Source: an uncultured Campylobacter sp. (GTDB taxonomy: Bacteria; Campylobacterota; Campylobacteria; Campylobacterales; Campylobacteraceae). From it: DNA of 64,000 bases. The notes below the pieces were generated by a model, which was given only the letters and a program-made list of their open reading frames with translations, was not told the DNA's origin and did not search any database. Made by a program: the position numbers and the translations under genes. The stretch spans positions 1 to 64,000 of the forward strand of contig NZ_CALJPG010000010.1 of assembly GCF_937980635.1 (NCBI RefSeq), written 5' to 3'. Positions 16,036-24,272 of this stretch are shown here, piece after piece (position 1 is the stretch's first letter; every line of letters starts with the position of its first letter).

Positions 16036-17367
16036 TCAGAAGCTAAGCGCGAATTCATGAAACGGCACAACATCGCAGCGGATACCCTCAATCTCGAGCC
16101 TACCGGAGTTTGCCATAGACACAACTTTTAGACTTGTGACGCCGAGTTTTTTTAGCACGCTTAAAATTTTGCGGAATTTTAAAAAGATAATGTCTGCGTC
16201 GCTGAATGGGATGACGAGAACCCCCATCTTTAGAGCAGGCAGGTAAAAATCCAGCTCTTTTGTGTAAAAAATCGGCGTATTTAGCCCCAAAAGCTCGCAG
16301 AAAAGGACGTTGGCAAATTTTTTCGAGAAGTCCTTTTTGCTCGTTAAAATTTCGCGCATATTAAAATGCGAAAAATATAATTTTTTTGCGCGCGCGGGCT
16401 CGCCAGCTTTGCTTAAAAATCTGATGAAATTTTCCCGCTCAAGCTTGGCGATAGTGCCGTATACGGCGTCTTTGGAGATCTTGATGCGCGGCTTTAGCGC
16501 GGTGTAAATTTTATTTGCACTAAATGCAGTGTGAACGAAGCTTAGGCACTCTTTGAGGATTAAAATCTCCGTGCGGCTAAAGTTTGCCGCAAGCAGCCTC
16601 TGCTCGAATTCTAAAATTTCAGCGGGCGCTATGAAGGGGTTTTTTGCGCCGCCACCTTGGGCTAAAAACGCCGAAATCATCGAGTTTATCTCGTTGTGGC
16701 GCTTGTCGAAGGCGATAAATTCTTCAAACGAAAGCGGCAAAAGCTCAAGCCGCTCAAAGCCCGGCAGGATCAACTCTTTATCGCGCGTAGAAATTATAAA
16801 GCGCTTTAAATTTAGCCCCCCAGCGAAGCTTTGAAGCGATGAAATTTCAAAATCGGCGCTACTAAAATTATCTAAAAAAAGCGATAAAATTTGCTCGTTG
16901 GCGGCTAAAAATTCTTTGATCTCGTGGAAGAAATTCTCGCTCCTATTTTTTGCGCTGTAGAACTCCATATTTCTTGCGTTGTTTGAGCCATTTGCGCTTG
17001 CGTTTTTTGTATCTGTATTTTTTACGGCGGCGCGATAAAATTTATCTATATCCGAAATATCCGCGCCAAGTGTAGCTTCTCTACTTATTTCATATCCATT
17101 TGCTGCGCTAGCCTTTGTATTGTCCGCACTATTTCTAGCCACAAAAATTCCATCATTCGCCACCGCCTCTTCAAGGCGTAGATCGGCTAAATTCAGGTAC
17201 AAAATTTCATCTTTTTTAAGTTCCGAAATTTCATTTTTCAGCACGGCGCTTTTGCCGGAATTTAGCACTCCGTAGATTATGGTTTTGGGCGAGTCTATAC
17301 CTCTTTTGCGCGGGATAAAAGCCGTAAATTCCGGCGGATTTTCGTAAAAAAATTTTAGATCATTCAT
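16036..17367 (-). CDS. AAA/P-loop ATPase (AAA_14-DUF4143-like) with polar insertion
   Basis: A 443-residue ATP-binding protein. Walker A is GVLNSGKSAVL (about 33-43) and a Walker B-like LSLFLDNF follows. The sensor-like region FIISTRDKELILPGFERLEL and LSFEEFIAF match the AAA_14 family of archaeal-type ATPases. A winged-helix-like part (KIYTALKPRIKISKDAVYGT) and a C-terminal nuclease-like domain (DUF4143/DUF234 type) follow. Residues about 75-130 are an Asn/Ala/Ser-rich insertion (ARNSADNTKASAANGY; NASANGSNNARN). The physiological role of this family is not established. The start faces a 19-bp palindrome. Confidence 0.7.
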   Translation of the reverse strand: MNDLKFFYENPPEFTAFIPRKRGIDSPKTIIYGVLNSGKSAVLKNEISELKKDEILYLNLADLRLEEAVANDGIFVARNSADNTKASAANGYEISREATLGADISDIDKFYRAAVKNTDTKNASANGSNNARNMEFYSAKNRSENFFHEIKEFLAANEQILSLFLDNFSSADFEISSLQSFAGGLNLKRFIISTRDKELILPGFERLELLPLSFEEFIAFDKRHNEINSMISAFLAQGGGAKNPFIAPAEILEFEQRLLAANFSRTEILILKECLSFVHTAFSANKIYTALKPRIKISKDAVYGTIAKLERENFIRFLSKAGEPARAKKLYFSHFNMREILTSKKDFSKKFANVLFCELLGLNTPIFYTKELDFYLPALKMGVLVIPFSDADIIFLKFRKILSVLKKLGVTSLKVVSMANSGRLEIEGIRCDVVPFHEFALSF

Positions 17368-17384
17368 AGTGGATATTTTAAAAT

Positions 17385-17403
17385 TTTCCTTATTAAAAGG
17401 AAA
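17385..17403. promoter_or_regulatory. Palindromic direct repeat, copy 1
   Basis: TTTCCTTATTAAAAGGAAA, with half-sites TTTCCTT and AAGGAAA, lies 18 bases before the ATPase start. An identical 19-mer occurs at 17510-17528. The pair looks like operator sites for one dimeric regulator. Confidence 0.5.
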
Positions 17404-17509
17404 TAAATCTGAAAAATCCTATGAAATTTTTATATCTATTTTAAATTTATCCAAAATTTTTGTATTGAAAATTTCCGACACTCCAAAAATTTTCGAAATT
17501 CTATATATT

Positions 17510-17528
17510 TTTCCTTATTAAAAGGAAA
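17510..17528. promoter_or_regulatory. Palindromic direct repeat, copy 2
   Basis: Same 19-mer as at 17385, here 27 bases before the -35 of the ribosomal operon promoter. A degenerate third copy (TTCTTTATTAAGGAAAA) overlaps the rpsJ ribosome-binding site. Confidence 0.5.
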
Positions 17529-17554
17529 TATTTCCATAAAATTTGGCTATTTTC

Positions 17555-17583
17555 TTGACAAAGCTGGAGCGCTTTTATATAAT
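17555..17583 (+). promoter_or_regulatory. Consensus sigma-70 promoter of the S10-spc operon
   Basis: TTGACA (17555-17560), a 17-bp spacer, then TATAAT (17578-17583): a perfect match to the sigma-70 consensus. Campylobacter promoters normally lack a good -35, so this marks very strong expression. A leader of about 55 bases follows, containing a GTCGC/GCGAC hairpin and a TTTGTTT/AAACAAA pairing. Confidence 0.85.
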
Positions 17584-17646
17584 GTGCATCTTTTGTTTGA
17601 AACAAAGGGTCGCGCGTTGCGACAAGTTCTTTATTAAGGAAAAGTG

Positions 17647-17958
17647 ATGCAAAAAATTAGGTTAAAACTCAAGGCTTATGACCATCGAGTTTTAGATCGC
17701 ACAGTTTCGGCTATCGTTGAAGCCGTGAAAAGAACAGGTGCGGACGTCAGAGGTCCCGTGCCGATGCCTACGAAGATTAAACGCTACACCGTTTTAAGAT
17801 CTCCGCACGTAAATAAAGACTCCAGAGAGCAGTTTGAGATGAAAATTCACGCTCGTATGCTAGACATCGTAGCGGCTACGCCAGATACGGTTGATTCGCT
17901 AACTAAGCTTGATTTGGCTCCGGAAGTCAACGTCGAAGTTCACGCGATGGGCAAATAA
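17647..17958 (+). CDS. rpsJ: 30S ribosomal protein S10
   Basis: First gene of the S10-spc operon; 103 residues. MQKIRLKLKAYDHRVLDR and RGPVPMPTKIKRYTVLRSPH are diagnostic. An in-frame GTG lies one codon upstream, but AAGGAAAAGTG positions the ATG. S10 binds the 30S head and also acts with NusB in antitermination (family knowledge). Confidence 0.98.
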   Translation: MQKIRLKLKAYDHRVLDRTVSAIVEAVKRTGADVRGPVPMPTKIKRYTVLRSPHVNKDSREQFEMKIHARMLDIVAATPDTVDSLTKLDLAPEVNVEVHAMGK

Positions 17959-17969
17959 GGGGTAAAACA

Positions 17970-18548
17970 ATGGAATATATTGTAGAAAAAATAGGTATGA
18001 GTAGGACGATCGACACGAGCAGCACGCCCGTGACGCTTTTACGACTTATCAATACCAAAATTTGCGAAGTTTGCGATGAGAAAAAAGCTATCGTAGCCTA
18101 CGCAGAGGGCAAAGCGTATAATAAAGCTATCGCTGGAATTCAAAAGAAATACAGTCTAAGTAAGGAATTTAATAAATTTGCAACTCTAAGCTTAGAAAAT
18201 GCCGAGCTTGGCGATCAAAATTTAGATGTTTTGAACGAGGCTAAGATCGTCAAAGTAAGCTTTAAATCCAAGGGTAAAGGTTATCAGGGCGTTATTAAGC
18301 GCCATGGCTTTGCGGGCGGTCCTGCAGCGCACGGTAGCCGCTTTCACCGAAGACCGGGCTCGATCGGTAACTGCGAGTGGCCGGGTCGCGTTCAGCCTGG
18401 CATGAGGATGGCGGGACACACTGGAAATGAAACGATCACTGCCAAAAACGAAGTCGTAAGCTTTGATGCCGAGAATAAAATTTTGGTGCTTAAAGGCTCG
18501 GTTCCTGGATTTAACGGCGCAATGGGCAGAATAAGGATAGTAAAATGA
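17970..18548 (+). CDS. rplC: 50S ribosomal protein L3
   Basis: 192 residues, with KGKGYQGVIKRHGFAGGPAA and HGSRFHRRPGSIG, the rRNA-binding loop whose Gln is methylated by PrmB in some bacteria. Its end overlaps the rplD start by 4 bases (ATGA), so translation is coupled. Confidence 0.98.
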   Translation: MEYIVEKIGMSRTIDTSSTPVTLLRLINTKICEVCDEKKAIVAYAEGKAYNKAIAGIQKKYSLSKEFNKFATLSLENAELGDQNLDVLNEAKIVKVSFKSKGKGYQGVIKRHGFAGGPAAHGSRFHRRPGSIGNCEWPGRVQPGMRMAGHTGNETITAKNEVVSFDAENKILVLKGSVPGFNGAMGRIRIVK

Positions 18549-19159
18549 GTAAAGTAAGCGTGCTTAACGAAAAACTGGAAAAAGCAAGCGAAATTGAAAT
18601 CCCTGCGAAATTTTCGGAAGTCAATTCGCACAATCTATATTTGTACGTCAAATCTTACCTTGCTTCGCTTCGTGCAAATACGGCTAACGCTAAAACTCGC
18701 GCCGAGGTTAGCGGCGGCGGTAAAAAGCCATGGCGACAAAAGGGCCGCGGTGGCGCACGTGCGGGCTCAACCAGAACTAACGTCTGGGTAGGCGGCGCGG
18801 TCGCATTCGGTCCGACTAACGAGCGAAACTATGAGCAGAAGGTCAATAAAAAGCAAAAACGACTTGCGCTGGAATTTGCTATCAATGAGAAGGCAAACGA
18901 GGGTAAAATTTTTATCTTTGACGATTTGGAGCTAAAAAGCGGTAAAACCAAAGATGCAGCAAATTTTATTAAGAAACTAGGCGTTAGAGATGCACTGATC
19001 GTTAAAAACGAGCTGGACGCGCAAACTCTTTTGGCCTATAGAAATCTTAAGAATTGCTATGTCATCGATGCAAGCGAGGTCAATGCTTATCTAATCGCAG
19101 TTTACGGCTCGGTCGTATTCGAAAAAGCGGCATTTGAATCAATAGTGAAAGAGGACTAA
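18545..19159 (+). CDS. rplD: 50S ribosomal protein L4
   Basis: 204 residues. The KPWRQKGRGGARAGSTRTN loop reaches the exit tunnel. In E. coli L4 represses its own operon by binding the S10 leader; the short leader here has hairpins, but that mechanism is unproven outside gammaproteobacteria. Confidence 0.98.
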   Translation: MSKVSVLNEKLEKASEIEIPAKFSEVNSHNLYLYVKSYLASLRANTANAKTRAEVSGGGKKPWRQKGRGGARAGSTRTNVWVGGAVAFGPTNERNYEQKVNKKQKRLALEFAINEKANEGKIFIFDDLELKSGKTKDAANFIKKLGVRDALIVKNELDAQTLLAYRNLKNCYVIDASEVNAYLIAVYGSVVFEKAAFESIVKED

Positions 19160-19160
19160 A

Positions 19161-19442
19161 ATGGCAGATATAACAGATATCAAAACGATCCTTTATACGG
19201 AAAAGTCTCTCGGTCTTCAAGAAAACGGCGTGGTCGTTATCCAAACTAGCCCGTCGGTTACGAAAAACGGACTAAAGAGCGTTTTGAAGAACTATTTCGG
19301 GATCACTCCGCTAAAGATAAATTCTTTAAGACAGGACGGCAAAGTAAAAAGATTTAAAGGCAGAACTGGCGCTAGAAACGATGTGAAGAAATTCTACGTC
19401 AAACTACCTGAGGGCGCAAGCCTAGAAAGCGTGGAGGCGTAA
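19161..19442 (+). CDS. rplW: 50S ribosomal protein L23
   Basis: 93 residues; TEKSLGLQENGVVVIQTSPS and the basic KVKRFKGRTGARNDVKKFYV extension are typical. It sits at the tunnel exit, where trigger factor and SRP dock. One base separates it from rplD. Confidence 0.97.
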   Translation: MADITDIKTILYTEKSLGLQENGVVVIQTSPSVTKNGLKSVLKNYFGITPLKINSLRQDGKVKRFKGRTGARNDVKKFYVKLPEGASLESVEA

Positions 19443-19443
19443 A

Positions 19444-20274
19444 ATGGCGATTAAAACTTATAAACCGTATACTCCAAGTAGAAGATTTATGACGGGGCTT
19501 AGTAGCGAGGATATCACTGCAAAAGCTAGCGTTAGAGGTTTGCTTGTTAAAATTCCTGCCGCAGCCGGAAGGAACAATAACGGTCGCATTACCAGTCGCC
19601 ATAAACAAGCCGGAGCAGCTAAACTTTATAGAATTATCGATTTTAAGCGAAATAAATTCGGCGTTGCTGGCAAGGTCGAGGCGATTGAATACGATCCGAA
19701 TCGCAACTGCCGTATTGCGCTGATCTCATACGCAGACGGCGAGAAGCGCTACATTATCAAGCCTAACGATCTTAAAGTGGGCGACGTAGTAGCTGCTGCC
19801 GAGGGCGGATTAGATATTAAGCCGGGCAACGCTATGAAGATGAAAAATATCCCTGTAGGTACCATCCTACACAATATCGAGTTAAAACCTGGCAAAGGTG
19901 CTCAAATGGCACGTAGCGCAGGAGGCTATGCTCAGCTTATGGGTAAAGAGGAAAAATACGTCATTTTACGTCTGCCTAGCGGTGAGATGAGAAGAGTGCT
20001 CGCAGAGTGCATGGCCAGCATCGGCGTAGTGGGTAACGAAGAGTGGGCAAACGTCGTCATCGGTAAAGCCGGACGTAATCGCCATAGAGGTATCCGCCCT
20101 CAAACCAGAGGTTCTGCGATGAACCCGGTCGATCACCCGCACGGCGGTGGCGAGGGTAAGAAAAACTCCGGTCGCCATCCGGTAACTCCGTGGGGTAAAC
20201 CGACGAAGGGCTATAAAACTCGCCATAAAAAAGCGAGCGATAAGCTTATAATTTCAAGAAGGAAAGGAAAATAA
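19444..20274 (+). CDS. rplB: 50S ribosomal protein L2
   Basis: 276 residues; GRNNNGRITSRHKQAGAAKL and the C-terminal NPVDHPHGGGEGKK with its conserved His near the peptidyl-transferase centre. Starts one base after rplW. Confidence 0.99.
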   Translation: MAIKTYKPYTPSRRFMTGLSSEDITAKASVRGLLVKIPAAAGRNNNGRITSRHKQAGAAKLYRIIDFKRNKFGVAGKVEAIEYDPNRNCRIALISYADGEKRYIIKPNDLKVGDVVAAAEGGLDIKPGNAMKMKNIPVGTILHNIELKPGKGAQMARSAGGYAQLMGKEEKYVILRLPSGEMRRVLAECMASIGVVGNEEWANVVIGKAGRNRHRGIRPQTRGSAMNPVDHPHGGGEGKKNSGRHPVTPWGKPTKGYKTRHKKASDKLIISRRKGK

Positions 20275-20276
20275 AA

Positions 20277-20558
20277 ATGGCTAGATCGCTAAAAAAAGGT
20301 CCTTTCGTAGATGATCACGTAATGAAAAAAGTCGTTGCGGCAAAGAAAGCCGGCGATAACAAACCGATCAAGACTTGGTCGAGGCGAAGCACGATCGTGC
20401 CTGAGATGATCGGACTTACGTTTAACGTTCATAACGGAAAGAATTTTATCCCGGTTTATGTGACCGAGCATCATATCGGTTATAAATTAGGCGAGTTCGC
20501 TCCTACGCGCACTTTCAAGGGCCACAAAGGCTCCGTGCAGAAAAAGATCGGCAAGTAA
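20277..20558 (+). CDS. rpsS: 30S ribosomal protein S19
   Basis: 93 residues; MARSLKKGPFVDDHVMKK and KLGEFAPTRTFKGHKG are diagnostic. Located in the 30S head, pairs with S13. Two bases after rplB. Confidence 0.98.
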   Translation: MARSLKKGPFVDDHVMKKVVAAKKAGDNKPIKTWSRRSTIVPEMIGLTFNVHNGKNFIPVYVTEHHIGYKLGEFAPTRTFKGHKGSVQKKIGK

Positions 20559-20567
20559 GGATAGAAT

Positions 20568-20900
20568 ATGAGTAAATCAACTATTAAATTTGTTCGTCTT
20601 TCGCCGACAAAAGCAAGACTTATCGCGAAGCAAATTCAAGGCATGAATGCGGAATTTGCCCTTGCTACTTTGGAATTTACGCCTAATCGCGGCGCAAAAT
20701 ATATCGCTACGGCGATTTCAAGTGCGGTCGCAAACGGCGGCTTTGAGCCTGAAGAGGTCGTAGTTACCAGCTGCCGAGTGGATGCAGGTCCGGTGCTTAA
20801 GAGATTTCGTCCGCGCGCCAGAGGTACGGCTAGCCGTATCCGCAAGCCTACTTCGCACATTATCGTCGAAGTAGCAAAACCAAGTAAGAAGGAAGCGTAA
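20568..20900 (+). CDS. rplV: 50S ribosomal protein L22
   Basis: 110 residues; RLSPTKARLIAKQIQGM and the tunnel-constriction hairpin RFRPRARGTASRIRKPTSHI, a known site of macrolide-resistance changes. It appears unaltered here. Confidence 0.98.
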   Translation: MSKSTIKFVRLSPTKARLIAKQIQGMNAEFALATLEFTPNRGAKYIATAISSAVANGGFEPEEVVVTSCRVDAGPVLKRFRPRARGTASRIRKPTSHIIVEVAKPSKKEA

Positions 20901-21596
20901 ATGGGACAGAAAGTAAATCCGATCGGTTTAAGATTAGGAATTAATCGAAATTGGGAGTCTAGATGGTTTCCTTCTAAAGCGACGCTTTCCGAGAGTATCG
21001 GCGAGGATTACAAGATCCGCAAATTTCTAAAAGCTAAGCTTTATTATGCGGGAATTAGCCAAATTCTTATTGAAAGAACGGCTAAGAAAATTCGCGTAAC
21101 GATCGTAGCCGCAAGACCGGGTATCATCATCGGCAAAAAAGGCGGCGAGGTCGAAAATTTAAGAAGCGAAGTCGTTAAGCTAGTCAATAAAGACATAGCC
21201 ATCAATATCAAAGAGGAGCGCAAAGTAGGCTCGAACGCACTTTTGGCTGCAGAAAACGTAGCCATGCAGCTAGAGCGCCGCGTTGCATTCCGCCGCGCTA
21301 TGAAAAAGGTCATCCAAGGTGCTCAAAAAGCAGGCGCAAAGGGAATTAAAATTTGCGTCGCAGGTCGCTTGGGCGGTGCGGAAATGGCTAGAACCGAATG
21401 GTATTTGGAGGGACGCGTTCCGCTTCATACTCTAAGGGCTAGGATCGATTACGGCTTTGCCGAAGCGCATACGACCTACGGTAATATCGGCATTAAGGTT
21501 TGGATCTTTAAGGGTGAAATTTTACAAAAAGGCATCCAGGCTGAAAAGACCGATGATGCGCCTAAAAAAACACGCAGACCAAGAAGAGGTAAATAG
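20901..21596 (+). CDS. rpsC: 30S ribosomal protein S3
   Basis: 231 residues; GQKVNPIGLRLGINRNWESR, a KH domain with GIIIGKKGGEVE, and a basic tail KKTRRPRRGK. Part of the mRNA entry helicase. The start directly abuts the rplV stop. Confidence 0.98.
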   Translation: MGQKVNPIGLRLGINRNWESRWFPSKATLSESIGEDYKIRKFLKAKLYYAGISQILIERTAKKIRVTIVAARPGIIIGKKGGEVENLRSEVVKLVNKDIAINIKEERKVGSNALLAAENVAMQLERRVAFRRAMKKVIQGAQKAGAKGIKICVAGRLGGAEMARTEWYLEGRVPLHTLRARIDYGFAEAHTTYGNIGIKVWIFKGEILQKGIQAEKTDDAPKKTRRPRRGK

Positions 21597-21598
21597 TT

Positions 21599-22024
21599 AT
21601 GTTGATGCCAAAAAGAACAAAATACCGCAAGATGATGAAAGGTCGCAATCGCGGCTACGCAACGAGAGGAAATTCCTTGACGTTCGGCGATTTCGGTATC
21701 AAAGCGGTAGAGGCGGGTAGGGTAAATTCTCGCCAGATCGAAGCGGCTCGTGTCGCGATGACGCGCTTCGTAAATCGTCAAGCTAAAATTTGGATTAAGG
21801 TATTCCCAGATAAACCGCTTACCAAAAAGCCTCTACAAACTCGTATGGGTAAAGGTAAGAGCGGCGTAGAAGAATGGGTAATGAATATAAAACCGGGCAG
21901 GATCATTTTCGAGATGACCGGCGTTAGCGAAGAGGTTGCTAAAGAGGCGCTTATGCTTTCGATTCATAAACTACCTTTTAAAACGAAAATCGTAAGTAGG
22001 GAAAGCGAAAATGAAATATACTGA
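21599..22024 (+). CDS. rplP: 50S ribosomal protein L16
   Basis: 141 residues; MLMPKRTKYRKMMKGRNRGY is the expected start. KPLTKKPLQTRMGKGKSGVE is conserved near the A site. It overlaps rpmC by 14 bases. Confidence 0.98.
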   Translation: MLMPKRTKYRKMMKGRNRGYATRGNSLTFGDFGIKAVEAGRVNSRQIEAARVAMTRFVNRQAKIWIKVFPDKPLTKKPLQTRMGKGKSGVEEWVMNIKPGRIIFEMTGVSEEVAKEALMLSIHKLPFKTKIVSRESENEIY

Positions 22025-22193
22025 TTTGAAAGATAAAGATTTGGCTGAGCTAAATTCTATGTTGAAACAAAGTAAGTTGCTTTTATTTACGGCTAGACAA
22101 AAGCTAAAAACTATGCAGCTAAGCAATCCTAACGAGATTCGCGCTATCAAAAAAGATATCGCTAGAATCAACACCGCTATTAAAGCGAAATAA
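22011..22193 (+). CDS. rpmC: 50S ribosomal protein L29
   Basis: 60 residues, two helices; MKYTDLKDKDLAELN start and NPNEIRAIKKDIARI end are typical. It starts inside the end of rplP. Confidence 0.97.
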   Translation: MKYTDLKDKDLAELNSMLKQSKLLLFTARQKLKTMQLSNPNEIRAIKKDIARINTAIKAK

Positions 22194-22202
22194 GGATAGG
22201 TT

Positions 22203-22454
22203 ATGGCATTTAAAAGAGAAATTCAAGGCGTAGTCGTAAAGAAGGCTGGCGATAAAACAGCTACCGTTTTGGTAGAGCGAAGGGTTATGCACCCTAGATA
22301 TAGAAAGATCGTAAAAAGATTTAAAAAATATCTGATCCACGATGAAAACAACGTCGTAAAGATTGGCGACACCATATCTGCGATCGAGTGCAGACCGCTA
22401 AGCGCTAGAAAATCGTTTCGCTTAAAAGCGGTTTTGAAAACAGGAGTTGAATAA
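22203..22454 (+). CDS. rpsQ: 30S ribosomal protein S17
   Basis: 83 residues; KREIQGVVVKKAGDKTATVL and ECRPLSARKSFRL are family signatures. The stop shares a base with the rplN start. Confidence 0.98.
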   Translation: MAFKREIQGVVVKKAGDKTATVLVERRVMHPRYRKIVKRFKKYLIHDENNVVKIGDTISAIECRPLSARKSFRLKAVLKTGVE

Positions 22455-22822
22455 TGATACAGAGTTTTACCAGACTTGCGGTAGCTGATAATAGCGGCGC
22501 AAAAGAACTTATGTGTATTAAAGTTTTGGGCGGCAGCAAAAGAAGATATGCTACAATCGGCGATATCATCGTTTGCTCTGTAAAAAAAGCGCTCCCTAAC
22601 GGCAAGATTAAGCGCGGTCAAGTAGTAAAAGCCGTAGTCGTTCGTACGACTAAAGAGTTGCACAGAGGCAACGGCTCACTAATTAGATTCGATGAGAACG
22701 CAGCCGTTATTTTGGATTCAAAAAAAGAGCCGATCGGCACTCGTATTTTCGGTCCTATCGGTAGAGAGGTCAGATACGGCGGTTTTATGAAGATCGTTTC
22801 GCTGGCTCCGGAGGTTTTATAA
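22454..22822 (+). CDS. rplN: 50S ribosomal protein L14
   Basis: 122 residues; MIQSFTRLAVADNSGAKELM and RIFGPIGREVRYGGFMKIVS are diagnostic. Stop and the next start overlap by one base (TAATG). Confidence 0.99.
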   Translation: MIQSFTRLAVADNSGAKELMCIKVLGGSKRRYATIGDIIVCSVKKALPNGKIKRGQVVKAVVVRTTKELHRGNGSLIRFDENAAVILDSKKEPIGTRIFGPIGREVRYGGFMKIVSLAPEVL

Positions 22823-23055
22823 TGGCAGTAAAATTTAAGATTAAAAAGGGCGATCAAGTAAAGATCATTGCAGGTGACGATAAGGGCAAAACAGGCACCG
22901 TTAAGGCTGTGTTTCCTAAAAAAGCTCAAGTTATCGTCGAGGGTTGTAAAATGGCTAAAAAGGCTATCAAACCAACCGAGCAAAATCCACAAGGCGGCTT
23001 TACGAGCAAAGAGATGCCGATGGATATTTCAAACGTTGCGTTGGTAGAGGGTTGA
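22822..23055 (+). CDS. rplX: 50S ribosomal protein L24
   Basis: 77 residues; a KOW motif, KIKKGDQVKIIAGDDKGKTG. Shorter than E. coli L24 but normal for epsilonproteobacteria. Confidence 0.98.
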   Translation: MAVKFKIKKGDQVKIIAGDDKGKTGTVKAVFPKKAQVIVEGCKMAKKAIKPTEQNPQGGFTSKEMPMDISNVALVEG

Positions 23056-23057
23056 TT

Positions 23058-23603
23058 ATGAGCAGACTAAAAGATAAATACGCTAATTCCATCAGAGCTG
23101 CTTTGCAGAAAGAATTTGATATAAAAAATCCTATGCTTATTCCAGCACTTGAAAAAATCGTTATCAGCGTAGGAACGGGCGAATCGAGTAAAGATCAAAA
23201 AGTGCTTCAAAATATGGCCGATACTATCTCGCTGATCGCAGGTCAAAAAGCGCTTATCGTCAATGCAAAAAAATCGGTTGCCGGCTTTAAAGTGCGTGAA
23301 GGTTTCCCGGTAGGCATAATGGTTACGTTACGAAAGGAGCAGATGTTCGCCTTTCTAGACAAACTGATCTCTATCGCGCTTCCTAGAGTTAAGGATTTCC
23401 GAGGACTACCTAGAACGGGCTTTGACGGACGCGGCAATTATAACTTCGGTTTACAAGAGCAGCTGATGTTCCCAGAGGTCGAATACGATCAAATTTTAAG
23501 AACTCACGGTATGAATATAACCGTCGTAACGACTACAAATAACGATAAAGAGGCATTTAAATTGCTAGAGCTATTCGGCATGCCTTTTGCAAAAGGAAAA
23601 TGA
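23058..23603 (+). CDS. rplE: 50S ribosomal protein L5
   Basis: 181 residues; binds 5S rRNA. The ATG at 23058 follows GAGGGT; an upstream TTG at 23052 is less likely. LPRVKDFRGLPRTGFDGRGN is the conserved stretch. Confidence 0.98.
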   Translation: MSRLKDKYANSIRAALQKEFDIKNPMLIPALEKIVISVGTGESSKDQKVLQNMADTISLIAGQKALIVNAKKSVAGFKVREGFPVGIMVTLRKEQMFAFLDKLISIALPRVKDFRGLPRTGFDGRGNYNFGLQEQLMFPEVEYDQILRTHGMNITVVTTTNNDKEAFKLLELFGMPFAKGK

Positions 23604-23604
23604 T

Positions 23605-23790
23605 ATGGCAAAAAAATCAATGGTAGCCAAGGCGAAACGCCCTGCTAAATTTAGCACTCGCGCATATACCAGATGTCAAATTTGCGGTCGTCCGCACTCC
23701 GTTTATAAGGATTTTGGAATTTGTCGCGTTTGCCTTCGCAAGATGGCAAATGAGGGCTTAATCCCAGGTCTAAAAAAAGCAAGCTGGTAA
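23605..23790 (+). CDS. rpsN: 30S ribosomal protein S14, zinc-binding type
   Basis: 61 residues with both CxxC pairs (CQICGRPHSVYKDFGICRVC), the zinc form. The start is MAKKSMVAKAKR at 23605; the reading frame extends upstream into rplE but has no ribosome site there. Confidence 0.98.
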   Translation: MAKKSMVAKAKRPAKFSTRAYTRCQICGRPHSVYKDFGICRVCLRKMANEGLIPGLKKASW

Positions 23791-23799
23791 GGAGAAGAG

Positions 23800-24195
23800 A
23801 TGATTAACGATCTTATTTCAGATGGACTAACTCGCATCAGAAATGCTGCGATGCGAAGGCTAGATACAACTAAGCTTTTTCACTCAAACGTCGTTGAGGC
23901 TATGCTTAAAATTTTAGCCGAGAAGGGCTATATCGAGAGCTACAACGTAGTAGAGGAAAATAATAAAAAGATCATCAACGTAGTGCTTAAATACGACGAA
24001 AAGGGCAAAAGCGTAATAAACGAAGTTAAAAGAATTTCGACTCCGGGTCGCCGCGTCTATCAGGGCAAAGACGAAATCAAGCGCTTCAAAAACGGCTACG
24101 GAACCGTCGTCGTTAGCACAAGCAAGGGCGTTATGAGCGGTATCGACGCGCACAAAGCGGGCGTCGGCGGCGAAGTGCTTTGCACGATCTGGTAA
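23800..24195 (+). CDS. rpsH: 30S ribosomal protein S8
   Basis: 131 residues; MINDLISDGLTRIRNAAMRR and the C-terminal STSKGVMSGIDAHKAGVGGE. In E. coli S8 is the autogenous repressor of the spc operon. Here it is followed by an unusual 77-base spacer with a hairpin. Confidence 0.98.
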   Translation: MINDLISDGLTRIRNAAMRRLDTTKLFHSNVVEAMLKILAEKGYIESYNVVEENNKKIINVVLKYDEKGKSVINEVKRISTPGRRVYQGKDEIKRFKNGYGTVVVSTSKGVMSGIDAHKAGVGGEVLCTIW

Positions 24196-24201
24196 GAAGT
24201 T

Positions 24202-24243
24202 TCTACTTTTTATGGCATTGTGGTATCCATTCGTAAAAGTAGA
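24202..24243 (+). promoter_or_regulatory. Hairpin in the rpsH-rplF spacer
   Basis: TCTACTTTT (24202-24210) pairs perfectly with AAAAGTAGA (24235-24243), and inside it ATGG pairs with CCAT across an 11-base loop. This is the longest gap in the otherwise tightly packed operon. No T-run follows, so a terminator is less likely than an RNA-processing or protein-binding site. Confidence 0.55.
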
Positions 24244-24272
24244 CATACCCTAGACAAATAAAAAGGAAAATT

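Noticed and set aside
17584..17646. Leader of the S10 operon considered as a riboswitch
   Set aside because: Too short and without any known aptamer signature; only simple hairpins.
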